From: Amphritea sp. 1_MG-2023
Lineage (GTDB): Bacteria > Pseudomonadota > Gammaproteobacteria > Pseudomonadales > Balneatricaceae
Direction of reading: 5' to 3'
Assembly (NCBI RefSeq): GCF_030547545.1
Contig: NZ_JAUOQE010000001.1
Coordinates: forward strand, 267,154-331,153
Length of the DNA stretch: 64,000 nt
Position numbers and translations under genes: made by a program. Positions within the stretch are counted from its first letter, which is position 1. Every line of letters begins with the position of its first letter. Under the pieces are notes generated by a model, which was given only the letters and a program-made list of their open reading frames with translations, was not told where the DNA came from and did no database searches. Shown one piece after another: positions 7,545 through 17,182 of the stretch.

Positions 7545-8731
7545 GTAACGCGATGAATAATCTACTGGGCCGTTATAGCGGCTGGGCGCGTCTTAATGGA
7601 GACAGCAAAGTTGCCCCCTTTGTGGTGCTGTTATTGGCGGTGACGGTTTTGGCGTCTGCCAGTAATCTGTTATTGCCAGCGGATTCGATGTTTTATGTCT
7701 CTACCTACACCATTACCCTGTTAGGTAAGTATCTGTGCTATGCGATGTTGGCATTGGCGGTGGATGTGATCTGGGGTTATTGCGGTATTTTGAGCTTGGG
7801 ACACGGGGCGTTTTTTGCTCTCGGCGGTTATGCCATGGGCATGTATCTGATGCGTCAGATCGGTGATCGCGGCGTCTATGGTAACCCTGAACTGCCTGAC
7901 TTTATGGTGTTCCTCAACTGGCATGAACTGCCGTGGTTTTGGCAGGGCATGGATCAGTTCTGGTTAGCGATGATCATGGTACTGTTGGTGCCGGGTGTGC
8001 TGGCATTTGTGTTTGGCTGGTTAGCGTTCCGTTCACGCGTGACCGGGGTGTATCTGTCGATCATGACGCAGGCGCTCACTTATGCATTGTTGTTAGCCTT
8101 TTTCCGCAATGAGATGGGCTTCGGCGGCAATAATGGCTTGACCGACTTTAAAGATATTGTGGGCTTTGACCTGCAAGCCGATAGCACGCGTGTATCGCTC
8201 TTTATCATCACCGCACTGCTACTCTGCGGGCTGTTGGTGTTGAGTAAAAAAATCATGCAAACCCGCTTTGGTAAAGTGATTGTGGCGGTGCGTGATGGCG
8301 AAAGTCGGGCGCGCTTTATCGGTTATCGTACCGAACATTACAAGGTATGGTTGTTTGTCTACTCAGCGATGATTGCCGGGATTGCCGGTGCTTTGTATGT
8401 CCCTCAAGTGGGTATTATCAATCCCGGCGAGTTTTCACCGATCAATTCGATTGAAGTGGTTATTTGGGTGGCGGTGGGTGGCCGAGGCACCTTAATTGGC
8501 GCGATTATCGGTGCGATTTTAGTGAACTATGCGAAAACCAAGTTCACCGCCATCATGCCCGATGGCTGGCTGTTTGCCTTGGGCGCGATGTTTGTCCTGG
8601 TGACACTGTATTTGCCGAAAGGCTTGATGGGACTCTTCTCGCAAATAAAAGAGTCGCAACTGAAAGGCGTTAAGTCAGCGTCAGTGAGTGATCATGATTC
8701 AGCCAAGCAGAAAAGTGAGGGGCAGGTATGA
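7541..8731 (+). CDS. urtC: Urea ABC transporter permease UrtC
   Basis: Second inner-membrane permease, LivM type, pairing with UrtB. 396 residues with about eight to nine hydrophobic helices. The conserved CGILSLGHGAFFALGGYAMG block is in the N-terminal half, with GNNGLTDF in the middle and the coupling loop ESRARFIGYRTEHYKVWLF near 250. Overlaps of 4 nt with both urtB and urtD indicate translational coupling. The C-terminal tail (after LMGLFSQIKES) is hydrophilic and of no known role. Confidence 0.95.
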   Translation: MSNAMNNLLGRYSGWARLNGDSKVAPFVVLLLAVTVLASASNLLLPADSMFYVSTYTITLLGKYLCYAMLALAVDVIWGYCGILSLGHGAFFALGGYAMGMYLMRQIGDRGVYGNPELPDFMVFLNWHELPWFWQGMDQFWLAMIMVLLVPGVLAFVFGWLAFRSRVTGVYLSIMTQALTYALLLAFFRNEMGFGGNNGLTDFKDIVGFDLQADSTRVSLFIITALLLCGLLVLSKKIMQTRFGKVIVAVRDGESRARFIGYRTEHYKVWLFVYSAMIAGIAGALYVPQVGIINPGEFSPINSIEVVIWVAVGGRGTLIGAIIGAILVNYAKTKFTAIMPDGWLFALGAMFVLVTLYLPKGLMGLFSQIKESQLKGVKSASVSDHDSAKQKSEGQV

Positions 8732-9561
8732 GTGTTTTAGAGACTACCCGTGAGGTGATGCGACGAGATCAGGTATGGCCGTTTCTGCAAGATAATGAGA
8801 CGCAGGTGGATATTTCCCATCAGGTATTGCTGTATGTTGAAGGGCTGAATCTTAGCTTTGATGGATTCAAAGCGCTGAATGATCTGAACCTGTATATCAA
8901 CGATGGCGAACTGCGCTGCCTGATTGGCGCTAACGGGGCAGGTAAAACGACGTTGATGGATGTGATTACCGGTAAAACTCAGTGCGATAGTGGCACGGTG
9001 TATTTTGGTCAATCCATCAATCTGTTGAATAAAGATGAAGCGGAGATCGCACAATTAGGTATCGGCCGTAAGTTTCAAAAACCCACGGTGTTTGAAGCCC
9101 ATACGGTGATGGATAACCTTGAGCTATCACTCAAGAGTAATAAATCGGTATTGCCGACGCTATTGGCCACCTTAACCGGTGAAGAGTATGACCGCATCGA
9201 TGAGGTATTAGAAACCATCGGCCTGCAAGGGGAGCGGATGCTGTTGGCCGGTTCGCTGTCTCACGGGCAGAAGCAATGGTTAGAGATTGGTATGTTGCTG
9301 ATGGCTAATCCGCGCTTATTGCTGGTGGATGAGCCGGTGGCAGGTATGACCGTTCAGGAAGGCGAGCGCACCGCCGAACTGCTGACGTCACTGGCCGGTG
9401 AACGCACCGTAGTGGTGGTTGAGCATGATATGGAGTTTGTTCGCAGTATTGCGCGCACCGTCACGGTGTTACATCAGGGATCGGTATTAGCGGAAGGGAC
9501 CATGGATGACGTGCAGAACAATCAGGATGTGATTGAAGTTTATCTGGGAGAAGCGCCATGA
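8728..9561 (+). CDS. urtD: Urea ABC transporter ATPase UrtD
   Basis: LivG-type ATPase that powers urea import with UrtE. 277 residues: Walker A GANGAGKTTLMD at about 70-81, a modified signature LSHGQKQWLEIGM at about 177, Walker B LLLVDEPVAGMT, and the H-loop VVVEHDMEFV. The LSHGQ signature (instead of LSGGQ) is usual for UrtD. The N-terminal 35 residues before the nucleotide-binding domain are polar and normal for UrtD. It overlaps urtC and urtE by 4 nt. Confidence 0.95.
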   Translation: MSVLETTREVMRRDQVWPFLQDNETQVDISHQVLLYVEGLNLSFDGFKALNDLNLYINDGELRCLIGANGAGKTTLMDVITGKTQCDSGTVYFGQSINLLNKDEAEIAQLGIGRKFQKPTVFEAHTVMDNLELSLKSNKSVLPTLLATLTGEEYDRIDEVLETIGLQGERMLLAGSLSHGQKQWLEIGMLLMANPRLLLVDEPVAGMTVQEGERTAELLTSLAGERTVVVVEHDMEFVRSIARTVTVLHQGSVLAEGTMDDVQNNQDVIEVYLGEAP

Positions 9562-10253
9562 TCAGTATCAATAAGGTTAATCAGGTATATGGTGGCACGC
9601 AGATTCTCTGGGATCTCAATCTAGATATTAAGCCCGGTTCATGTACCTGTATTATGGGACGCAATGGCGTGGGCAAAACCACCCTGCTGAAATGTATTAT
9701 GGGGCTATTGCCGGTGAGTAGTGGTGAAATTCTGTTGCAGGGCGAGCCGTTACAGAAGAAAAAAGCCGAGTATCGTGCCTCAGCGGGCATTGGCTATGTG
9801 CCTCAAGGGCGAGATATCTTTCCGCTGTTAACGGTGGAAGAGAATCTAAAAGTGGGGCTACCGATTCGCAAGGACGGCGCCAAAGAGATTCCAGATAAAA
9901 TTTTCGAGCTGTTTCCGGTATTAAAAGAGATGCTGCAGCGCCGCGGGGGAGACCTTTCTGGCGGTCAGCAGCAACAGTTGGCGATTGGGCGAGCACTGGT
10001 ATTAGAGCCGAAAGTGCTTATTTTGGATGAACCCAATGAAGGCATACAACCGAATATTGTGAAACAGATAGGAGATGTTATTCTAAAGCTCAATCAGGAA
10101 GAGGGGCTGACGGTGATATTGGTGGAACAAAAATTGGGTTTTGCTCGTCGAGTAGGTGAAGAGTTTAGATTAATGGAGCGCGGCCGTGTGGTGGCCAGCG
10201 ATCGAATGGATAACCTGAGTGAGGATCTTATCCGTCAATATCTGGCGGTGTAA
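9558..10253 (+). CDS. urtE: Urea ABC transporter ATPase UrtE
   Basis: LivF-type second ATPase of the urea importer. 231 residues: Walker A GRNGVGKTTLLK at about 34-45, signature LSGGQQQQLAIGRAL, Walker B VLILDEPNEGIQP (the GIQP ending is typical of UrtE), and switch region VILVEQKL. It overlaps urtD by 4 nt and is followed after 3 nt by ureD, which ties the transporter and the enzyme into one transcription unit. Confidence 0.95.
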   Translation: MISINKVNQVYGGTQILWDLNLDIKPGSCTCIMGRNGVGKTTLLKCIMGLLPVSSGEILLQGEPLQKKKAEYRASAGIGYVPQGRDIFPLLTVEENLKVGLPIRKDGAKEIPDKIFELFPVLKEMLQRRGGDLSGGQQQQLAIGRALVLEPKVLILDEPNEGIQPNIVKQIGDVILKLNQEEGLTVILVEQKLGFARRVGEEFRLMERGRVVASDRMDNLSEDLIRQYLAV

Positions 10254-10256
10254 ACG

Positions 10257-11165
10257 ATGAATAGCCTGTCCCCGTTAACGACGGAAGATACTAACGTTCA
10301 GACACCGCCATCGGCTTGGAATGCTGAGCTGTCATTACAGTTTGCTCGGACTGCACGGGGTTCGGTACTGCAACGTGCCGATCACCGTGGGCCGCTGTAT
10401 GTGCAAAAAGCGTTTTATCCTGAAGGGCCCGATCTCGCTCAGGTTTACTTACTGCATCCGCCGGGCGGATTAGTCTCTGGCGATCGTCTCGATATCTCGG
10501 TGCATACCGGCAATGATAGTCATGCGTTATTGACTACGCCAGGGGCGGGTCGCGTTTATCGAGCGCGGCCTGATCGGGCTTTGCAGCATCAGATTAATAC
10601 CCTTAACTTAAGCCCCGGTAGCTCTATCGAATGGTTACCGTTGGAGACGATTCTTTATCCGGATGCCTGCACGCGTCTCGATACACGCGTGAATCTGGCG
10701 GATAACGCGCATTTTATTGGTTGGGAAATTACCAGTCTGGGCTTACCCAATCGAGCGTTACCCTTTAACGATGGTCAGCTATCTCAAACACTCCAAATTA
10801 ATCGTGGTGAGCGGATCTTGCTACGTGAACGATTGCAGATTGATGAGCAAAGTCGGGCATTGTTACAGGGGCCTGCGGGATTACGCGGCAAACCTGTTAC
10901 TGGGCTGATGGTTGCTGGCCCTTTTGATGTTGCGGTTGATGAAAACAGCGAACATGTGCTTGAGCCGTTAATCAAACAACTGCGTCAGCATGCCCATGAT
11001 TGTGACGCGTTGGCGGCGGTGAGCTTAACCGGCGAATTTATGACGATTCGTTACCTTGGCGATCAAACCGATACCGCGATGCAGTTATTTGTGCGTTGCT
11101 GGCATGATATTCGCCCCGCACTATTAGATCGACCGGCGTGTGAACCTCGTATCTGGGCGACTTGA
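10257..11165 (+). CDS. ureD: Urease accessory protein UreD
   Basis: Scaffold chaperone that binds apo-urease and recruits UreF and UreG for nickel insertion. 302 residues, with the family blocks ARTARGSVLQRADHRGPLYV, LLHPPGGLVSGDRLDI and LTTPGAGRVYRA in the N-terminal half, then WLPLETILYPDA and GWEITSLGLP. It is full length and cytosolic. It follows urtE by 3 nt. Its position before ureABC is the common proteobacterial order. Confidence 0.95.
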   Translation: MNSLSPLTTEDTNVQTPPSAWNAELSLQFARTARGSVLQRADHRGPLYVQKAFYPEGPDLAQVYLLHPPGGLVSGDRLDISVHTGNDSHALLTTPGAGRVYRARPDRALQHQINTLNLSPGSSIEWLPLETILYPDACTRLDTRVNLADNAHFIGWEITSLGLPNRALPFNDGQLSQTLQINRGERILLRERLQIDEQSRALLQGPAGLRGKPVTGLMVAGPFDVAVDENSEHVLEPLIKQLRQHAHDCDALAAVSLTGEFMTIRYLGDQTDTAMQLFVRCWHDIRPALLDRPACEPRIWAT

Positions 11166-11220
11166 TAGCGATGATCAGATGTTTTTGCGCCATGAACGAG
11201 ATACGTAAAAAGGATAGATT

Positions 11221-11523
11221 ATGGAACTGCTGCCAAGAGAAAAAGATAAATTACTGGTATTTACCGCGGCCTTGCTGGCGGAACGGCGTTTAAATCGCGG
11301 TCTTAAACTGAACTACCCCGAAGCGATGGCCTACTTGACCATGGAAATCATAGAAGGCGCACGCGATGGTAAAACGGTGGCCGAACTCATGGGGTATGGC
11401 AAGACGTTATTGACGGCAGATCAAGTGATGCCCGGTGTGATTGAGCTGATTCATGAAGTTCAGGTTGAAGCGACCTTTCCCGATGGCACCAAATTGGTGA
11501 CCGTTCATAACCCGATCTGTTGA
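11221..11523 (+). CDS. ureA: Urease gamma subunit UreA
   Basis: Smallest structural subunit of the cytosolic nickel urease, 100 residues, the standard length. It has [19 protein letters not shown] at the start, [20 protein letters not shown] in the middle, and [13 protein letters not shown] at the end. The start is supported by AAAAAGGA 8 nt upstream. ureB follows after 12 nt. Confidence 0.97.
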   Translation: MELLPREKDKLLVFTAALLAERRLNRGLKLNYPEAMAYLTMEIIEGARDGKTVAELMGYGKTLLTADQVMPGVIELIHEVQVEATFPDGTKLVTVHNPIC

Positions 11524-11535
11524 GAGGAGATAGCC

Positions 11536-11859
11536 ATGATTCCTGGAGAAATTAAGCCTGTCAAAGGCGATATTCTACTCAATGAGGGGCGTAAAACCGT
11601 CTCTATACGGGTGGAAAACCGTGGTGACCGACCGGTACAGATCGGTTCTCATTATCATTTTTATGAAGTGAATCCCGCGCTAGAGTTTGAACGTGAAAAA
11701 GCGCGCGGATTCCGCTTGAATATCGCCTCGGGGACGGCGGTACGTTTTGAGCCAGGTCAGGGACGAGAAGTCGAACTGGTTGAATATGCAGGCAGTCGCA
11801 CGATCTACGGTTTTCGCGGTGACGTGATGGGGCCATTGGATGCAGGGGACGACGTATGA
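11536..11859 (+). CDS. ureB: Urease beta subunit UreB
   Basis: Structural subunit of urease, 107 residues. It begins [20 protein letters not shown] and contains [19 protein letters not shown] and [19 protein letters not shown], all diagnostic. It has a good GAGAGGAGA ribosome site. It overlaps ureC by 4 nt, consistent with stoichiometric production. Confidence 0.97.
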   Translation: MIPGEIKPVKGDILLNEGRKTVSIRVENRGDRPVQIGSHYHFYEVNPALEFEREKARGFRLNIASGTAVRFEPGQGREVELVEYAGSRTIYGFRGDVMGPLDAGDDV

Positions 11860-13562
11860 GTAAGATGGATCGCACAGCCTATGCGCAGATGTTTGGCCCT
11901 ACGACCGGTGACCGCGTGCGGCTCGGAGACACCGAGATATGGATCGAAGTGGAAAAAGATTTTACCACTTACGGTGATGAAGTTAAGTTCGGTGGCGGTA
12001 AAGTCATCCGTGATGGTCAAGGGCAGAGTCAGTGTGACAATGATATCGCCGTTGATTTAGTCATTACCAATGCCCTGGTGCTAGATCACTGGGGCATTGT
12101 TAAAGGCGATGTTGGTATCCGTGAAGGGCGTATCTTTAAAGTGGGCAAGGCGGGCAATCCCGATACGCAGGATAACGTGGATATTGTCATTGGCCCCGGC
12201 ACCGAGGTGATTGCCGGTGAAGGCAGTATTCTCACCGCCGGTGGTATTGATGCGCATATTCACTTTATCTGTCCGCAACAGATTGATGAGGCATTGATGT
12301 CCGGTGTCACCACTATGCTGGGGGGCGGTACTGGGCCGGCGACCGGCACTAACGCCACCACCTGTACGCCGGGACCTTGGAATATCGGTAAGATGCTGCA
12401 GGCAACGGATTCGATGCCGATGAATTTTGGCTTTCTCGGTAAGGGAAATGGCAGTTTGCCTGGCCCGTTGGAGGCGCAGCTAGAGGCGGGTGCCTGTGGT
12501 CTGAAGCTGCACGAAGATTGGGGCACGACGCCGGCTTCGATTGATAACTGCTTATCGGTTGCCGAGCAATATGATGTTCAGGTGGCGATTCATACGGATA
12601 CCTTGAATGAGTCCGGTTTTGTCGATGATACTCTGGCGGCCTTTAAAGATAGAGTGATTCATACCTATCATACGGAAGGTGCCGGTGGTGGCCATGCACC
12701 GGATATTATTCGTGCCTGTGCGTATCCTAATGTGCTGCCATCTTCCACCAACCCGACACGTCCCTTCACCCGTAATACGGTGGATGAACATCTGGACATG
12801 TTGATGGTCTGTCATCATCTGGATACCAATATCCCTGAAGATGTGGCGTTCGCCGATTCACGTATTCGTAAGGAAACCATCGCGGCGGAAGATATTTTCC
12901 ATGATCGCGGCGCGTTCAGTATGATCTCGTCGGATTCGCAGGCGATGGGGCGTGTGGGTGAGGTGGTGACTCGAACATGGCAGACCGCCCATAAGATGAA
13001 AACTCAGTTTGGTTTGCTGCCAGAAGATCAAGCCTTAGGCTGTGATAACTTCCGCGCCCGACGTTATATCGCTAAATATACGATTAACCCCGCGATTGCG
13101 CATGGTATATCCCATGAAGTTGGTTCGATTGAACCGGGCAAACTGGCTGATTTAGTGTTGTGGAAACCGGCTTTTTTTGCGGTTAAACCCTCGCTGATTA
13201 TTAAAGGCGGAATGATTGCCGCCGCACCGATGGGTGATCCCAACGCCTCCATACCCACGCCACAGCCGGTACATTATCGGCCGATGTTTGGCTCTTATGG
13301 TCAGGCACCGGCGAAAACCTCGGTGACCTTTGTCTCGGGTGCCGCACTAAAGCGGGATGTCGCGACGCAGCTGGGCTTAAACCGTCGCTTGGTGGCCTGT
13401 GGTAATACCCGCACGATTGGCAAGAAAGATATGGTGCACAATAGCTGGATGCCCGATATTACCGTTGATCCGCAAACCTATGAGGTGCGGGCGGACGGTG
13501 AGCTACTCACCTGTGAACCCGCTGAGGAGTTACCTCTGGCGCAGTTATACAATCTGTTCTGA
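11856..13562 (+). CDS. ureC: Urease alpha subunit UreC (catalytic)
   Basis: Hydrolyses urea to ammonia and carbamate at a binuclear nickel site. 568 residues, normal length. Visible active-site elements are the HIHFICPQQ nickel-ligand histidines, the carbamylated lysine context [12 protein letters not shown], the ligand histidine region [16 protein letters not shown], the flap VCHHLD with the catalytic His, and the aspartate ligand in [13 protein letters not shown]. All key residues are present, so the enzyme should be active once metallated by UreDEFG. Confidence 0.98.
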   Translation: MSKMDRTAYAQMFGPTTGDRVRLGDTEIWIEVEKDFTTYGDEVKFGGGKVIRDGQGQSQCDNDIAVDLVITNALVLDHWGIVKGDVGIREGRIFKVGKAGNPDTQDNVDIVIGPGTEVIAGEGSILTAGGIDAHIHFICPQQIDEALMSGVTTMLGGGTGPATGTNATTCTPGPWNIGKMLQATDSMPMNFGFLGKGNGSLPGPLEAQLEAGACGLKLHEDWGTTPASIDNCLSVAEQYDVQVAIHTDTLNESGFVDDTLAAFKDRVIHTYHTEGAGGGHAPDIIRACAYPNVLPSSTNPTRPFTRNTVDEHLDMLMVCHHLDTNIPEDVAFADSRIRKETIAAEDIFHDRGAFSMISSDSQAMGRVGEVVTRTWQTAHKMKTQFGLLPEDQALGCDNFRARRYIAKYTINPAIAHGISHEVGSIEPGKLADLVLWKPAFFAVKPSLIIKGGMIAAAPMGDPNASIPTPQPVHYRPMFGSYGQAPAKTSVTFVSGAALKRDVATQLGLNRRLVACGNTRTIGKKDMVHNSWMPDITVDPQTYEVRADGELLTCEPAEELPLAQLYNLF

Positions 13563-13603
13563 GATCGAGAACTTGTTAAGATTATTTGTTGTAAGGGAAT
13601 CGA

Positions 13604-14050
13604 ATGCTTGAAGTGTATGAACGTTTAGGCGATCACTGTCACGAAGTGGTGTATACCACCGTGGTGTTAACGCATGAGCAGCGTGATCGGGGGCGGCTAA
13701 AGCTGACCGGTGAAAACGGCGAAGAGGTACGCCTGTTTTTGGAGCGTGGTAAACCGTTATTAGTGGGGGAATATCTTAAAACTACCTGTGGTAAATATGT
13801 TCAGGTGGAGGGGGCTATCGAGCCGGTGACCTATGCCAGCTGTGAGGATTGGCATACCTTTGCGCGTGCGTGCTATCACCTCGGTAATCGCCATGTGAAA
13901 TTACAGGTGGGTGAGCGTTGGTTAAAGATGCAGCCTGATCATGTACTGGAAGAGATGTTAGTGTTGCTCGGACTCACGCTGAGCCATCAGCAGGATGTGT
14001 TTATCCCGGAATCAGGAGCCTACAGTCATGGCGGCCATCACCACCACTGA
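13604..14050 (+). CDS. ureE: Urease nickel metallochaperone UreE
   Basis: Delivers nickel to the UreDFG-apourease complex. 148 residues with the typical peptide-binding N-terminal half (LTHEQRDRGRLKL) and metal-binding C-terminal half (CYHLGNRHVKLQV, the conserved GNRH histidine). It ends in a short histidine-rich tail, SHGGHHHH, which should bind extra nickel. That tail is coded in the same DNA as the start of ureF, which begins 23 nt before the ureE stop. Confidence 0.95.
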   Translation: MLEVYERLGDHCHEVVYTTVVLTHEQRDRGRLKLTGENGEEVRLFLERGKPLLVGEYLKTTCGKYVQVEGAIEPVTYASCEDWHTFARACYHLGNRHVKLQVGERWLKMQPDHVLEEMLVLLGLTLSHQQDVFIPESGAYSHGGHHHH

Positions 14051-14708
14051 TACCGCGCTATTACGGTTGATGCAGCTGAGTAGTGTGAGCTTACCGATTG
14101 GTGGCTATGCCTTCTCTCAAGGGTTGGAATATGCCATTGAAAGCGGCTGGATTAAGCGCTCAGAACAGGTATCGGAGTGGTTAGAACAGCAATTACTGTA
14201 TGCGGTTGCACAAACCGATCTGCCCTTATTAAAGCGGGCGATGATGGCGGCAAAACAACAGGATGTTGCCGCATTAAGGCGCTGTAATGATTTGGCATTG
14301 GCCTGCCGAGAAACCCGCGAACTGCGATTAACCGACAGTGCGATGGGGGAGGCGATGAATCGATTACTGGTGAGTCTTGCAGTGCCTCAGCCACTGCCGA
14401 CAGCGGCTGAATTAAGTTATGTCGTGCTGTTTGGTATTGCCGCACAGCATTGGCAGATTGACTATTCCGTGGCGGCGCTCGGGTTTCTTTGGGCGTGGCT
14501 AGAGAATCAAGTGGCCGCCGCAACGAAGCTAGTGCCGCTGGGTCAAACTCAGGCACAGCAATTATTGGGTGAGCTGCAGCCTTTATTATCACAGGCCATG
14601 AATCGTGCTGAACGAGTTGCAGAAGACGAGATTGGTAACGGTTTACAAGGGCTCGCCATTATCAGTGCGGGCCATGAAACACAATATTCAAGATTATTTC
14701 GTTCCTGA
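14028..14708 (+). CDS. ureF: Urease accessory protein UreF
   Basis: Gating partner in the UreD-UreF-UreG complex that controls nickel transfer. The start is set to ATG 14028 (TCAGGAGCC about 8 nt upstream), not to the upstream in-frame ATG at 13995. This gives 226 residues beginning MAAITTTDTALLRLMQLSS. Family blocks are SLPIGGYAFSQGLEYAIESGW, TRELRLTDSAMGEAM and YLFGIAAQHW-like (VLFGIAAQHWQIDY). The gene overlaps ureE and precedes ureG by 36 nt. Confidence 0.94.
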   Translation: MAAITTTDTALLRLMQLSSVSLPIGGYAFSQGLEYAIESGWIKRSEQVSEWLEQQLLYAVAQTDLPLLKRAMMAAKQQDVAALRRCNDLALACRETRELRLTDSAMGEAMNRLLVSLAVPQPLPTAAELSYVVLFGIAAQHWQIDYSVAALGFLWAWLENQVAAATKLVPLGQTQAQQLLGELQPLLSQAMNRAERVAEDEIGNGLQGLAIISAGHETQYSRLFRS

Positions 14709-14744
14709 TAAAATCAGCAGCGCTAGGTATTTAGGAGAATTAGA

Positions 14745-15416
14745 TTGAGCACAGAGACGAATTCAGCGACTCATAAACCCAAACAGACGCTACGCATCGG
14801 TGTGGGCGGCCCAGTCGGGTCGGGTAAAACTGCATTGTTACGCTCGCTTTGTTCAGCGATGCGTGAACACTACGATATTGCGGTCGTGACGAATGATATC
14901 TACACCAAGGAAGATGCTAAGTTTTTAACGCAACATGAAGCGCTGGAAGCCGATCGTATTATTGGTGTGGAAACCGGTGGCTGCCCGCATACGGCGATTC
15001 GGGAAGATGCATCGATGAATTTAGCGGCGATTGATCAACTGATCGCGCGTCATGGTGACCTCGATGTGGTGTTTGTTGAAAGTGGTGGTGATAACCTCAG
15101 CGCGACTTTCAGTCCAGAACTGTCTGATCTGACGATCTATGTGATCGATGTCTCGGCGGGCGATAAAATTCCACGTAAAGGTGGCCCCGGTATTACCCGT
15201 TCAGATTTATTAATTATTAATAAAACGGATTTGGCTCCGCTGGTGGGTGCCTCGCTTGAGGTGATGGATGTTGATGCCAAGCGGATGCGTGGTGAGCGTC
15301 CCTTTGTGTTTTCAAACCTAAAGAAAGCCGAAGGTTTGCAACAAATTATTGAATTTATCGTATCCGAAGGGATGCTGGAATCGAAATCGCTGCCGCCCGC
15401 TAAGGCCGTTGTGTAA
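14745..15416 (+). CDS. ureG: Urease accessory GTPase UreG
   Basis: GTPase that powers nickel insertion into urease. 223 residues from a TTG start with TTAGGAGA 7 nt upstream; no ATG fits. Motifs: P-loop [14 protein letters not shown] near 20-33, the nickel-binding Cys-Pro-His in [29 protein letters not shown], and the G4 motif INKTDL. The N-terminal 15 residues are polar and lack the His-rich extension of some homologues. Confidence 0.96.
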   Translation: MSTETNSATHKPKQTLRIGVGGPVGSGKTALLRSLCSAMREHYDIAVVTNDIYTKEDAKFLTQHEALEADRIIGVETGGCPHTAIREDASMNLAAIDQLIARHGDLDVVFVESGGDNLSATFSPELSDLTIYVIDVSAGDKIPRKGGPGITRSDLLIINKTDLAPLVGASLEVMDVDAKRMRGERPFVFSNLKKAEGLQQIIEFIVSEGMLESKSLPPAKAVV

Positions 15417-15445
15417 TATTGAGTTGGATTTTTAAGGAGCACACT

Positions 15446-16057
15446 ATGAATAAACGCAATCAACTACGCCTGCTAACCCTCGGTGCCGCGTTGGCACCTC
15501 TGTCGGCTATGGCACATACGGGACACCAAGTGAGTGGCTTTTTTCAGGGCGTTATGCATCCACTGTTAGGCGCAGATCATCTATTAGTTATGTTGGCGGT
15601 TGGCTTGTTAGCAGCCGGTCGCAGCCGAGTGAGTCATCAAGCGAAAGCAGGGCTGCTGGGCAAACAAAGCATTGTGATTGCGGCGGCGTTTTTATTAGCG
15701 ATGGTTGCCGGTGCATTATTGGCCGTGGCGGGTGTGGCCGTGCCGTTTGTTGAGCAAGGTATCTTAGTGTCGGTGATGGCTGCGGGTGTATTATTGGCCT
15801 TAGCGGTACGTTTTTCGCGCATCGCTGGCGCGCTGATGGCGGCTAGTTTTGCCCTGTTCCACGGTTTAGCGCATGGTGCGGAACTGCCGCTGGCGGCGAG
15901 CCCATTAACTTATATCGCGGGTTTCTTGATCACCACTACTGCGCTGTTAATGGCTGGCACTAAGCTAGGTCAACTGGCCGATAGCTATAGCATGGGGCTG
16001 ATCTCGCGTATCGCCGGTGTAGCTGTCGCTGCGTTTGGTGTTTTCGCGGCGGTGTAA
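15446..16057 (+). CDS. ureJ: HupE/UreJ family nickel permease-like protein
   Basis: Membrane protein associated with nickel supply to urease or hydrogenase. The start is set at ATG 15446 (AAGGAG 7 nt upstream). 203 residues: a cleavable or first hydrophobic segment ending at MAHTGH, then six predicted helices. The family motif HPLLGADHLLVMLAVGL carries the conserved His and Asp, and FHGLAHGAELP repeats the His-rich pattern. It is last gene of the urea cluster, closed by a strong hairpin right after its stop. Confidence 0.9.
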   Translation: MNKRNQLRLLTLGAALAPLSAMAHTGHQVSGFFQGVMHPLLGADHLLVMLAVGLLAAGRSRVSHQAKAGLLGKQSIVIAAAFLLAMVAGALLAVAGVAVPFVEQGILVSVMAAGVLLALAVRFSRIAGALMAASFALFHGLAHGAELPLAASPLTYIAGFLITTTALLMAGTKLGQLADSYSMGLISRIAGVAVAAFGVFAAV

Positions 16058-16094
16058 AACACCGGTCCCGGTAGGGCTACCGGGACCGGTGTTT
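16057..16094. terminator. Bidirectional hairpin terminator after ureJ
   Basis: AAACACCGGTCCCGGTAG (16057-16074) pairs perfectly with 16077-16094, an 18-bp stem with a GG spacer, ending in TTT on both strands. It separates ureJ from the convergent LysR gene, whose stop codon lies inside the stem. Confidence 0.85.
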
Positions 16095-17049
16095 ATCCAT
16101 TGATGTTTGATGGATCGTGTTTTATGACAATGTTGAACAGGCCTTCTGAGTTATCAGAAAGCTCTTGTAAGCGTATTTTCAGTAGCTTAAAAAAATCGAC
16201 TGCCAATTGTGAAGCGGGTCGCGTCGCTGGATAGATCAGGTTGTAATTGAAACGTATCGATGGGGCGAAGGGTTTAACCACTAGCCCTTGTTTTATAAAG
16301 CTGATGGCTGTTATTGGGTCCACCAGCGAAACACCTGAGCCAGAGAGTACATAGTTACACGCGACGTGTGACACTTGAGTATCAAACAGCATTTTTCTGT
16401 TTACTTCAGCATGCTCAAAGACATCGTCAACTTTGTAACGAATACTTTGCTCCGTGCCTAACGATATAAACACCTCGCCTTCTAAATCTTGTGGCTCAAT
16501 ACTCACTTTGTTTTTAAGGGTGTGTCCCGGCGGCAGGATACAGACTAATTCACTGCGAGCTAACGATTCTGTTTTGATAGCCGGATCTGAAACGGCGATA
16601 GCAGAAAAACCGATATCGAAGTGTTGGGTTGCGATCCAATCGACGACTTGCTGCGAGCTACGAACCTGCAATGTCATCGATATTCCTTGATTTAATTCCA
16701 TAAATTCGCGTGATATTCGTGGTAAGAACTCATGAGCGAGAGCCGGCATGCTAGCGATACGCAGTGTACCCCGGTGAAATGCCCGCAACTCTTCTGCAGT
16801 TCGTGCTAGTTTTTCGATACCGACGAATGAGCGTTCTATTTCTTCAAACAATATCTGAGCTTCGGGTGTTGGAATCAGTCTTTTTTTCTGTCGCTCAAAG
16901 AGTGGCACTTTAACTGAGTCTTCAAAATCACTGAGTAAGCGGCTGACGGCGGGTTGAGAAATATAGAGAATTTCTGCCGCTCCTGTCGTGGTACCTGCAA
17001 TCATTACCGCGCGAAACGCTTCGACTTGTCTGAAGCTTAACTTAGCCAT
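16093..17049 (-). CDS. LysR-family regulator of the TRAP/oxidase locus
   Basis: 318 residues. N-terminal winged helix with FRQVEAFRAVMIAGTTTGAA and the recognition helix in SQPAVSRLLSDFE. The effector domain follows from about 90 (GTLRIASMPALAHEFLP). It resembles the NocR/OccR-like group that responds to opines or amino acids. It is divergent from the TRAP genes, with 133 bp between them that contain AT-rich dyads, the standard layout for control of the neighbouring operon. The inducer is not known and is inferred to be the transported substrate. Confidence 0.88.
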   Translation of the reverse strand: MAKLSFRQVEAFRAVMIAGTTTGAAEILYISQPAVSRLLSDFEDSVKVPLFERQKKRLIPTPEAQILFEEIERSFVGIEKLARTAEELRAFHRGTLRIASMPALAHEFLPRISREFMELNQGISMTLQVRSSQQVVDWIATQHFDIGFSAIAVSDPAIKTESLARSELVCILPPGHTLKNKVSIEPQDLEGEVFISLGTEQSIRYKVDDVFEHAEVNRKMLFDTQVSHVACNYVLSGSGVSLVDPITAISFIKQGLVVKPFAPSIRFNYNLIYPATRPASQLAVDFFKLLKIRLQELSDNSEGLFNIVIKHDPSNING

Positions 17050-17071
17050 AGATACCCCTCCAAATGGTTCA

Positions 17072-17091
17072 ATAATATAACATTATATTAT
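17072..17091. promoter_or_regulatory. AT-rich dyad, candidate LysR operator
   Basis: ATAATATAA-CA-TTATATTAT is a perfect inverted repeat with 9-bp arms, 22 bp upstream of the LysR start in the divergent promoter region. It is followed by tandem GATATTT units at about 17101-17120. The position and the T-N11-A pattern fit a LysR-type binding site. Unverified. Confidence 0.45.
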
Positions 17092-17182
17092 CAACTGTGT
17101 GATATTTGATATTTGATATTATTTGTTTGATTTATGATCATGTAACAACAACATTAAGGGTGCTTCTTAGGAAGCACTGGTT

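Noticed and set aside
14152..14592. 146-residue minus ORF inside ureF
   Set aside because: Antisense to a conserved gene with no ribosome site or recognisable motif.
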